Positions 53,762 to 60,450 of a DNA stretch of 60,450 nucleotides are shown here, piece by piece. Both the position numbers and the translations under genes were made by a program. The stretch's first letter is position 1; every line of letters begins with the position of its first letter. The DNA comes from Christiangramia crocea (GTDB lineage Bacteria; Bacteroidota; Bacteroidia; Flavobacteriales; Flavobacteriaceae). The stretch is taken from contig NZ_JAJSON010000001.1 of NCBI RefSeq assembly GCF_022410465.1, forward strand, positions 1 through 60,450, written 5' to 3'. Below the pieces are notes generated by a model, which saw only the letters and a program-made list of their open reading frames with translations, did not search any database and was not told where the DNA came from.

Positions 53762-55138
53762 ATGAGTCAGAATAAAGTAACGGCTGTTTTCGATATAGGG
53801 AAGACTAACAAAAAATTCTTTTTATTCGATGAAGAGTTTCAGGAAGTCCATAGGGAATACATCCGTATTGATGAAATTAAGGACGAAGATGGGTTTCCAA
53901 CAGAAAATCTTGAGGCTTTAAAGAACTGGATGAAAAAAGTTTTTAATGATATCCTGAAGACCGATAGATTTGATATTACTGCTATAAATTTCTCAACCTA
54001 TGGAGCAAGTTTGGTGCATTTGGATGAAAATGGCAACGTACTGACTCCTTTATATAATTACACAAAACAGATAGATGAATCGGTAATTGATTCTTTTTAC
54101 CAAAAATATGGTCCTGAAGAAGATTTTGAGCAAATTACCGGATCACCAAAATCTGGCATGCTGAATTCAGGCATGCAGTTATACTGGATTAAAAAGAATA
54201 AGCCAGAGGTTTTTAAAAGGATAAAATATTCCCTTCACCTGCCACAATATCTTAGTTATATTTTCACCGGCATTCCAATAAGTGAATATACCAGTATTGG
54301 CTGCCATACGGCTCTCTGGGATTATAATAAAAGAGATTATCATAGATGGGTATATGATGAGAAAATCCATCTAATTCTACCGCCAATTGTTTCTACAGAA
54401 ACCAGTTTTAATATGAATTACAATGGGAAACGTATTAAAATTGGGGTAGGGATACATGATAGTTCAGCTGCTCTTCTCCCTTACGTAAGGAGTGTAAAGG
54501 AAGATTTTATTCTCGTTTCTACTGGAACCTGGAGTATATCTTTCAATCCCTTTTCTGATTCAAAGCTTTCAAAAGAGGAAGTTGAGAACGGATGCATAAA
54601 CTATATGCGTATTAACGGAAAAGCTGTGAAGGCCTCAAGAATATTTTTAGGTAATGAATATAAAAGACAAATAGAGTTTCTTTCAGAATACTATAAGGTT
54701 CCAAGGGATTTCCATAAAAACATCATCTTCGATTATGACATTTACTATGAAATTACCAAGGACTTTGAACCTATGTTTAGATGGGAAAGTTTAGAAACAG
54801 AGACTATGCCCCGTAAAACCATCCTTAAATATCCTAATATAGAAGAGGCCTATCATCAGTTAATGATAGAGCTTGTTACTATTCAGGCTGAAAGCATCAA
54901 AATAGTGGCTGGAAATACAAAGAGTTATAAACTATTTGTAGACGGGGGCTTTACCGATAATAACGTATACATCCAGTTATTATCCCATTACCTCCGCAAT
55001 ATGTCGCTAAGAACAACTAAGGCATCTCTGGGCTCTGCACTGGGTGCGGCTATTGCTATTTCTGATAAAAAATTAAATTCAAAATTTTTAAAGAAGAATT
55101 ACTCTTTAAAAAAGCATGTCCCATTTATAATTAAATAA
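53762..55138 (+). CDS. rhaB: Rhamnulokinase-like FGGY sugar kinase
   Basis: A 458-residue cytoplasmic kinase expected to phosphorylate L-rhamnulose. FGGY features are the N-terminal phosphate loop VFDIGKTNKKFFLFD, NFSTYGASLVHLDE, HDSSAALLPY and STGTWSISFNPF (ATP site region), and a C-terminal FVDGGFTDNNVYIQLLS. It is rather divergent from the Escherichia rhaB enzyme, so the substrate is assigned mainly from its place between rhaI and the lactate gene. Two bases separate its stop from the next ATG. Confidence 0.85.
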   Translation: MSQNKVTAVFDIGKTNKKFFLFDEEFQEVHREYIRIDEIKDEDGFPTENLEALKNWMKKVFNDILKTDRFDITAINFSTYGASLVHLDENGNVLTPLYNYTKQIDESVIDSFYQKYGPEEDFEQITGSPKSGMLNSGMQLYWIKKNKPEVFKRIKYSLHLPQYLSYIFTGIPISEYTSIGCHTALWDYNKRDYHRWVYDEKIHLILPPIVSTETSFNMNYNGKRIKIGVGIHDSSAALLPYVRSVKEDFILVSTGTWSISFNPFSDSKLSKEEVENGCINYMRINGKAVKASRIFLGNEYKRQIEFLSEYYKVPRDFHKNIIFDYDIYYEITKDFEPMFRWESLETETMPRKTILKYPNIEEAYHQLMIELVTIQAESIKIVAGNTKSYKLFVDGGFTDNNVYIQLLSHYLRNMSLRTTKASLGSALGAAIAISDKKLNSKFLKKNYSLKKHVPFIIK

Positions 55139-55140
55139 CA

Positions 55141-56286
55141 ATGGCTATTAATTCCAAATACCCTTCTGTAGAAGATCTACGTAAAAAAGCTAAAAAAAGA
55201 GTTCCTGAATTTGCTTTTGAATATTTGGATGGAGGTTGTAATGAAGATGTAAATATTAGCAGGAATACCAGTGAAATAAGAGAGGTACAACTGCAACCAC
55301 GGTATTTAAGAAATTATGGTAATAGCTCAATGAAAACCAAAATTTTAGGAATGGAGTTCGATGCTCCCTTCGGGATTGCTCCTGTAGGCTTACAGGGACT
55401 TATGTGGCCAAATTCGCCTCAAATCCTTGCAGCTTCAGCTTACAAGCACAATATTCCATTTGTTTTGAGTACAGTAACTACTATGGATATTGAACAGGCG
55501 AGCCGACTTACTGATGGACAGGCCTGGTTTCAGTTATATAATCCCGTGGAAGATTCCGTAAGAAATGATATTTTAAACAGGGCAAAAGATGCCGGATGTC
55601 CTGTACTCGTATTGCTATGCGATGTTCCTACTTTTGGTTACCGGCCCAGAGATATCCGAAATGGTCTGGCCCTACCTCCAAAAATGTCAGTTAAAAATAT
55701 CTTACAAATTTTAGGAAAACCTAGATGGGCTTTGAATACCTTGAAATATGGTCAGCCTACTTTTGAAAATCTGAAGCCTTATACACCAGAAGGTTTAAAC
55801 CTGAAGCAACTTGGACAATTTATGGATAAAACATTTTCAGGTCGTTTGAATGAAGAATTGATAAAGCCTATCAGGGATAAATGGAAAGGTAAGCTGGTAT
55901 TAAAGGGAGTGGCATCTGAACAGGATACTGAAGATGCTATAAAAATGGGCTTTGATGGTATTATAATCTCAAATCACGGAGGGCGACAGTTGGATGCAGG
56001 TGAATCAACCATCCATTCCCTTCAGAATATTGCAAAAAAATATAGTGACAAGATTGAAATAATGATGGATAGCGGATTAAGGTCAGGTCCCGATATTGCG
56101 CGTACAATTGCCTCTGGAGCAAAATTCACTTTTATGGGCAGATCTTTTATGTATGGCGCCGCCGCATTAGGAAAATATGGAGGAGATCATACCATTAGTA
56201 TGCTGAAAACTCAATTTCAGCAGGTAATGGATCAGTTATGCTGTGAAAAAGTAGAAGATTTGCCTAAACATTTAATTAAGAATTAA
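55141..56286 (+). CDS. lldD: FMN-dependent alpha-hydroxyacid dehydrogenase, probably L-lactate dehydrogenase
   Basis: A 381-residue flavoenzyme of the LldD/glycolate-oxidase family. It shows DAPFGIAPVGLQGLMWP (FMN site), AWFQLYNP, the Lys of KLVLKGVAS and the catalytic His in IISNHGGRQLD, then MMDSGLRSGPDI and FMGRSFMYG at the phosphate site. It should oxidise the L-lactate made by RhaEW to pyruvate, passing electrons to the quinone pool, and so completes rhamnose breakdown. Other 2-hydroxyacids are possible by family. It lies 2 bases from the kinase and 12 bases from the permease. Confidence 0.88.
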   Translation: MAINSKYPSVEDLRKKAKKRVPEFAFEYLDGGCNEDVNISRNTSEIREVQLQPRYLRNYGNSSMKTKILGMEFDAPFGIAPVGLQGLMWPNSPQILAASAYKHNIPFVLSTVTTMDIEQASRLTDGQAWFQLYNPVEDSVRNDILNRAKDAGCPVLVLLCDVPTFGYRPRDIRNGLALPPKMSVKNILQILGKPRWALNTLKYGQPTFENLKPYTPEGLNLKQLGQFMDKTFSGRLNEELIKPIRDKWKGKLVLKGVASEQDTEDAIKMGFDGIIISNHGGRQLDAGESTIHSLQNIAKKYSDKIEIMMDSGLRSGPDIARTIASGAKFTFMGRSFMYGAAALGKYGGDHTISMLKTQFQQVMDQLCCEKVEDLPKHLIKN

Positions 56287-56298
56287 ACTGAAAATAGT

Positions 56299-57717
56299 AT
56301 GACTATATATAATCAGGAGGAAGTTGTCATAGAAGAAATATCCGGAGGTGAATTTGAGCGTGAGCCTGTTCCTTATTCTAATTGGAAAAGCTGGAAAAGC
56401 TTTCTTGGTATGTATGCGGGGGAACATGCAGCTGGAACAGAATTCGTGATAGGACCACTATTTCTTACCACAGGAGTTAGTGCATTTGATCTAATTTTTG
56501 GACTTCTGCTTGGAAACCTGATGGCAGTTTTAAGCTGGCGATTTTTGACTGCTGAAATAGGAACTAAATTTAGATTCACTTTATACTATCATTTAGAAAA
56601 AATATGTGGGAAACGCTTAGTAACCCTATATAACTTGGCAAATGGGATGCTATTTTGTTTTCTGGCCGGTGCAATGATAACTATTTCAGCTACAGCGGTA
56701 GGAATTCCATTCGATATGGAAATGCCACAACTTACAGATACAATGCCAAACGGGGTGACATGGATAGTAATTGTACTTTGCATAGGGACGGTTATATCAG
56801 TAATTGCTGCAAGAGGATATTCAACAGTGGCCAAAGCTGCTAACTGGATGTCCCCAGTAATTGTTTTGGCCTTTGTGGTTTGTGGGATAGTTGCATTATT
56901 TCAATTAAATGTGAATAGCTTCTCCGACTTCTGGAATATTTGGGGAAATGGAAGTGAACCTTTTCCAGGACAGATCAAATATACTTTCTGGCATGTATTT
57001 TTATGGTCGTGGTTTGCAAATGCCGCAATGCATATAGGCATGTCTGATCTTTCAGTTTTTAGGTTTGCCAAAAAGGCAAGCACTGGATGGACAACAGCTG
57101 CCGGAATGTACATAGGTCATTTTATTGCCTGGATTGCTGCATGTCTCTTATATGCCGTTTATTTAAAATCTCCGGAAGCCCAGGTTTTCTTAAGTAATGG
57201 TCAGGCTCCGCCTGTTGCTCCAGGTCCATTGGCATATAATGCCATTGGTGTTTTTGGTATTATAGCTGTAATCCTTGCAGGATGGACAACGGCAAATCCA
57301 ACGATCTACAGAGCTGGCCTGGCATTTCAGGCTATACTTCCAAAGACCTCTACATTCTGGGTGACCCTTATTGCCGGAGGAATAGCAACTGTGGCGGGCT
57401 TATTCCCCGCTTTTGCAATGCGCTTATTAGATTTTGTAGCTTTATATGGTTTTATACTCGCACCTGTGGGAGCAGTGATCGTTTTTGAATATTTCTTTGG
57501 GGCGAAAATAGGGATTCAATCCTTTTATGCTCAAAAGACTGGTGGGCGATTTAATTTAGCAGTATTTTGGGCATGGTTAATTAGCTTTGGTATATTTTAC
57601 TTTATATCTGTTCATTACAATGTATTTCTTTCTTTTCTTACGTTGCCAGCCTGGTTGCTCTGTGGATTGCTATTCTTGTTTTTAAGCAAGTTTTATCAGA
57701 ATAAGGTATATCAATAA
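56299..57717 (+). CDS. NCS1-type (purine/cytosine permease-like) inner-membrane transporter, candidate L-rhamnose importer
   Basis: A 472-residue membrane protein with about 12 hydrophobic segments. The N-terminal GMYAGEHAAGTEFVIGPLFLTTG and later FWHVFLWSWFANAAMHIGMSDLSVFRF and GWTTANPTIYRAGLAF resemble the NCS1 nucleobase transporter fold. No purine or pyrimidine gene is nearby, and the gene sits 12 bases after lldD in the rhamnose operon, where a RhaT or MFS rhamnose transporter would be expected and is missing. L-rhamnose (or lactate) uptake is therefore the inferred role. The family assignment is firmer than the substrate. Confidence 0.82.
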   Translation: MTIYNQEEVVIEEISGGEFEREPVPYSNWKSWKSFLGMYAGEHAAGTEFVIGPLFLTTGVSAFDLIFGLLLGNLMAVLSWRFLTAEIGTKFRFTLYYHLEKICGKRLVTLYNLANGMLFCFLAGAMITISATAVGIPFDMEMPQLTDTMPNGVTWIVIVLCIGTVISVIAARGYSTVAKAANWMSPVIVLAFVVCGIVALFQLNVNSFSDFWNIWGNGSEPFPGQIKYTFWHVFLWSWFANAAMHIGMSDLSVFRFAKKASTGWTTAAGMYIGHFIAWIAACLLYAVYLKSPEAQVFLSNGQAPPVAPGPLAYNAIGVFGIIAVILAGWTTANPTIYRAGLAFQAILPKTSTFWVTLIAGGIATVAGLFPAFAMRLLDFVALYGFILAPVGAVIVFEYFFGAKIGIQSFYAQKTGGRFNLAVFWAWLISFGIFYFISVHYNVFLSFLTLPAWLLCGLLFLFLSKFYQNKVYQ

Positions 57718-57828
57718 AAAATTATAAGAATAGCTAAGACAGTTTATGGCTACTAATTAAAAATATTAGTAAGAGTTTTGCTATTTAAGAATAAATAAGG
57801 TTTCACAACTATAAAACTTCCTGATCTT

Positions 57829-59325
57829 ATGGGAAAAAGTACTATTATGCTCACTTTTCGTTTAGTTCTATTTTCTACCTTAATTTTAGTATCCTGTGAG
57901 GACAACCAAAAAGATAAGAGTACCAAAAATTCAAAGGATGAAAGCCAGGGATTTATGCCAGATTGGGTTGCTAATGCAGGAGCTAAGGAAATTGAATTTA
58001 AAGATAGTATATATTATGTTAATGATTATGATGCTATAGATGATGGCTCTGAACTCACTACAGAGGCAATTCAAATGGCTATAGACGAATGTCATGAAAA
58101 TGGAGGAGGAACAGTAGCTTTTAAACCCGGGGTTTACCTAACTGGAGCTGTATTTGTTAAGGAAGGGATAAATTTTAGAATTGATAAGGGAGTTGAAATT
58201 AGGGGAAGTGAAAATATAGAAGACTATACTTTAATTGATACACGGGTGGCAGGTATAGAAATAAAATGGCCAGCTGCTCTAATTAATGTTCGTGATCAAA
58301 AAAACGTTAGAATAAGTGGGAATGGACTTGTAGACGGTCAGGGGAAAGTCTATTGGGATTATTACTGGAAATTAAGAAAAGAATATGAATCCAAAGGTTT
58401 GAGATGGATAGTAGATTATGATGCACGGAGACCCAGAACCTTTTTAATTTCGAATTCTGAAAATGTCTTCTTAAAAGATCTTAATATTCAAAAAGCAGGA
58501 TTTTGGACTGTCCAGGTGCTTTATTCCAAATATGTAACGGTTGATGGAATTACAATTCGTAATAATATTGGAGGGCATGGACCCAGTACCGATGGAATAG
58601 ATATCGATTCCTCTCAATGGATTCTGGTTCAAAACTGCGATATTGATTGTAATGATGACAACTTCTGCTTAAAGGCCGGAAGGGATTGGGATGGTTTGAG
58701 AGTAGATAAGCCCACTCAATATGTTGTGATAAAGGATTGTATAGCAAGGCGTGGTGCAGGCTTATTTACCATTGGAAGTGAAACTTCCGGAGACATTCGG
58801 CATGTATATGTTTCAAATATTCGAGGCATTGGTACCTCTAACGGCTTAAATATAAAATCGGCAATGACCCGTGGTGGTACAGTAGAGGATATATATCTTG
58901 AAAATATAAAGATGGATAGTGTAGGGACATTTATGGAAGTTTCTATGAATTGGAATCCAAGCTATAGCTATTCCAAATTGCCGAAAAATTACGATATAGA
59001 CTCTGTCCCGGATCATTGGCGTACATTATTGAAGAGAGTGGAACCGGCTTCAAGAGGTATTCCTAAATTTCGGAATATAAGCCTTTATAACATTCAGGTG
59101 CAAAATGCCAAACGAGCGATCAATGTCAATGGGATCGATAGTTCTTTGGTAGAGAATATTACCCTGAAAGATGTACATATCCAGGGAAAAACTGCCGGAC
59201 AGATTAATTATAGTAAAAACTGGAACTTAAATAATGTAAGTCTGGATATAGAAGATGGCACCCAATTGAATATAAATAATTCCAAAAAGGTAGAATTTCC
59301 GGATTCTATATATGCTTTTAACTGA
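57829..59325 (+). CDS. GH28 polygalacturonase / rhamnogalacturonan hydrolase lipoprotein, copy 2
   Basis: A 498-residue lipoprotein (lipobox ILVSC, Cys about 24). GH28 beta-helix: YDAIDDGSELTTEAIQMAIDECHENGGGTV, GNGLVDGQGKVYWD, catalytic acids in PSTDGIDIDSS (~253) and NCDIDCNDDNFCLKAGRDWDG (~275), and TIGSETSGD (~317). The sequence around the active site differs clearly from copy 1 (28710-30314), suggesting a separate link or chain end. The 111-base gap upstream holds a short AT-rich inverted repeat (TACTAAT/ATTAGTA, 57751-57771) but no copy of the locus operator, so it may depend on read-through from the rhamnose operon or an unrecognised promoter. Confidence 0.9.
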   Translation: MGKSTIMLTFRLVLFSTLILVSCEDNQKDKSTKNSKDESQGFMPDWVANAGAKEIEFKDSIYYVNDYDAIDDGSELTTEAIQMAIDECHENGGGTVAFKPGVYLTGAVFVKEGINFRIDKGVEIRGSENIEDYTLIDTRVAGIEIKWPAALINVRDQKNVRISGNGLVDGQGKVYWDYYWKLRKEYESKGLRWIVDYDARRPRTFLISNSENVFLKDLNIQKAGFWTVQVLYSKYVTVDGITIRNNIGGHGPSTDGIDIDSSQWILVQNCDIDCNDDNFCLKAGRDWDGLRVDKPTQYVVIKDCIARRGAGLFTIGSETSGDIRHVYVSNIRGIGTSNGLNIKSAMTRGGTVEDIYLENIKMDSVGTFMEVSMNWNPSYSYSKLPKNYDIDSVPDHWRTLLKRVEPASRGIPKFRNISLYNIQVQNAKRAINVNGIDSSLVENITLKDVHIQGKTAGQINYSKNWNLNNVSLDIEDGTQLNINNSKKVEFPDSIYAFN

Positions 59326-59401
59326 GAAAAATATTCTAATAGGGTTACAATTTTCTAGCTCTCCCCTGGTTTCTTTTAATATCTTTTGGTTGTAGCTTTC
59401 C

Positions 59402-59449
59402 TGGCAGTAAAGAACAGGATGGTTATACCTTATCTAATTTTTATCTTCA
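59402..59449 (+). promoter_or_regulatory. Predicted operator and weak -7 box upstream of kduI
   Basis: Operator TGGCAGTAAAGAACAGGAT (59402-59420) matches the right half at 8 of 9. The position 21 bases on reads TATCTTCA (59442-59449), only 4 of 6 of TAnnTTTG, so this is the weakest promoter call of the set. Confidence 0.5.
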
Positions 59450-59562
59450 CAAAATATAAACTGGTTAATTCCTAAAAATTAATTATAATAATTTACAGAA
59501 ATCATTTTTTTTGGATAAAAAAGAAAGAAAAATCTAAATATTAAAAATTTTTATTATATTCG

Positions 59563-59576
59563 TGTAATCGATTGCA
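59563..59576. promoter_or_regulatory. TGTAATCGATTGCA palindrome upstream of kduI
   Basis: A 14-bp palindrome with one mismatched pair and a central CG, LacI-family-like. It begins right after TATATTCG (59555-59562), a possible second -7 box (5 of 6). The kduI ATG follows 22 bases later. It shares AATCGATT with the palindrome downstream of the susC promoter. Confidence 0.4.
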
Positions 59577-59598
59577 TAAACAATTAAAAAAAGATATT

Positions 59599-60435
59599 AT
59601 GACTCATTCAGAATTTAGATATGCACATCATCCTGAAGATGTAAAGAAATATTCCACTCAGGAGCTTCGTGAGCACTTTTTGATCCCGGAGCTTTTCAGA
59701 AAAGATGAGATCAATCTTACTTATAGTATGTACGATAGGTTTATTGCAGGAGGAGCATTTCCTGTAAGCAAACCCGTTAAGCTGGAAACCATTGACGATT
59801 TAAAATCTGAGAATTTTTTAGATCGCCGTGAACTTGGGATAATAAATGTTGGAGCAACCGGAAAGGTAACAGTAGATGGTGAATCTTATGAATTAAAACA
59901 TAAAGAGGCCCTTTATGTAGGGCGGGGAAATAAGGAAGTGATCTTTGAAAAATCAGGAGATGGTCAGCCTTATTTCTATCTTAATTCGGCTCCGGCTCAT
60001 CATGCTTATCCAACTAAAAAGGTAGGAAAGGAAGATGCTGAGGTTGTAGAGCTTGGAGATTCAAAATACGCCAATAAGAGAGTTTTAAATAAACTGATTG
60101 TCAATAGTATTGTTGAAACATGTCAGTTACAGATGGGGATGACCGAACTGGTGGAAGGAAATATTTGGAACACTATGCCTCCACATACCCATGAGCGAAG
60201 AATGGAGGTTTACTTCTATTTTGACCTGGAGGAAGGTCAGACTATCAGTCATTATATGGGTCAGCCAGACGAAACGAGACATATTTTTATGAAGAATCAT
60301 CAGGCAGTAATTTCTCCCGAATGGTCCATTCATGCCGGTGCCGGAACCTCAAATTATACATTTATCTGGGGAATGGCTGGTGAAAACCTGGATTATGGAG
60401 ATATGGATAAGGTGTCTGTTAACGAATTGAAATAG
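59599..60435 (+). CDS. kduI: 5-keto-4-deoxyuronate isomerase (5-dehydro-4-deoxy-D-glucuronate isomerase)
   Basis: A 278-residue cytoplasmic cupin-fold isomerase converting 5-keto-4-deoxyuronate, formed from unsaturated galacturonate, to 2,5-diketo-3-deoxygluconate for KduD. The ATG at 59599 (MTHSEFRYAHHPEDVKKYST) gives the family's length; a TTG nine codons earlier is less likely. Zinc ligands are visible in MPPHTHERRMEVYFYF (two His and Glu) and in SPEWSIHAGAGTSNYTFIWGMAGEN. It uses the uronate released by the locus's lyases and GH105 enzymes. A KduD partner is not in the window but probably follows. Confidence 0.95.
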   Translation: MTHSEFRYAHHPEDVKKYSTQELREHFLIPELFRKDEINLTYSMYDRFIAGGAFPVSKPVKLETIDDLKSENFLDRRELGIINVGATGKVTVDGESYELKHKEALYVGRGNKEVIFEKSGDGQPYFYLNSAPAHHAYPTKKVGKEDAEVVELGDSKYANKRVLNKLIVNSIVETCQLQMGMTELVEGNIWNTMPPHTHERRMEVYFYFDLEEGQTISHYMGQPDETRHIFMKNHQAVISPEWSIHAGAGTSNYTFIWGMAGENLDYGDMDKVSVNELK

Positions 60436-60441
60436 TTGAAA

Positions 60442-60450
60442 ATGGATATA
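60442..60450 (+). CDS. Possible start of the next gene (expected kduD), cut by the window end
   Basis: ATG GAT ATA begins 7 bases after the kduI stop. Only three codons are visible, so this rests on spacing and on the usual kduI-kduD order, not on sequence. Confidence 0.3.

Noticed and set aside
55601-55616. A GTACAGGAC-like sequence on the minus strand inside lldD
   Set aside because: It is within coding sequence, has a mismatch in the core, and faces no gene start.
59572-59598. A TTG start for kduI nine codons upstream
   Set aside because: The ATG at 59599 gives the normal KduI N-terminus and length, and the TTG lies inside the palindromic site.
1-60450. Mobile elements, CRISPR arrays, tRNA and rRNA genes, phage or defence genes
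   Set aside because: None was seen: no transposase or integrase, no regularly spaced repeats, and no recognisable structural RNA on either strand.

Overview
The window is AT-rich DNA from a member of the Bacteroidota, most likely a marine Flavobacteriaceae of the Gramella/Zunongwangia/Salegentibacter kind (inference). The reasons are a SusC/SusD pair, a type IX secretion (T9SS) C-terminal signal, lipoproteins with lipobox cysteines, and promoter boxes fitting the Bacteroidota TAnnTTTG consensus. No rRNA, tRNA, CRISPR array, insertion sequence or phage gene was seen. Nearly the whole window is one polysaccharide utilization locus for pectin, aimed mainly at rhamnogalacturonan I (RG-I), joined to the genes that carry L-rhamnose and unsaturated galacturonate into central metabolism.

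Layout. 1-4.8 kb: the C-terminal part of a T9SS-secreted modular protein, a PL9 pectate lyase lipoprotein, and a decayed pectin methylesterase (CE8). 4.9-11.5 kb: a DUF6807 protein, then a leftward set of esterase-GH43 fusion, GH105 and GH106. 11.9-34.9 kb, rightward: S1 sulfatase; SusC and SusD; a PL22-like lyase; a PL26 exo-RG lyase; DUF4861, DUF6250 and CBM9-PKD proteins; a second GH105; a second PL22-like lyase; rhamnose mutarotase; GH28; a GH43-like protein; an 896-residue protein of no family I recognise; and an SGNH esterase. 34.9-49.0 kb, leftward: GH2, GH115, GH2, a tandem CE12 esterase, GH2, and another CE12-type esterase. 49.1-50.1 kb: a GntR-type regulator with a sugar-binding-like sensor domain. 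50.3-60.4 kb, rightward: RhaEW, RhaI, rhamnulokinase, an FMN L-lactate dehydrogenase-type enzyme, an NCS1-type permease, a second GH28, and KduI.

How it works (inferred from families). Surface and periplasmic lyases, GH28 hydrolases and esterases open and deacetylate the RG-I backbone. GH2, GH43 and GH115 enzymes trim galactan/arabinogalactan side chains. SusC/D imports oligosaccharides, PL26, GH105 and GH106 reduce them to rhamnose and unsaturated galacturonate, and the cytoplasmic enzymes finish the job: RhaM, RhaI, kinase and RhaEW give DHAP and L-lactate, the flavoenzyme gives pyruvate, and KduI processes the unsaturated uronate.

The most notable non-coding result is a shared promoter element, best written CAGTAMAGTACAGGAT. 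It lies exactly 21 bases before a TAnnTTTG-like -7 box at six promoters (GH106 set, sulfatase, susC, the leftward GH2/CE12 operon, rhaEW and kduI). The geometry suggests one activator, plausibly the local GntR protein, centred near -42. The best candidates for undescribed biology are this regulon, the 896-residue protein, the NCS1 permease as a possible rhamnose importer, and the DUF4861/DUF6250/CBM9-PKD group next to PL26.
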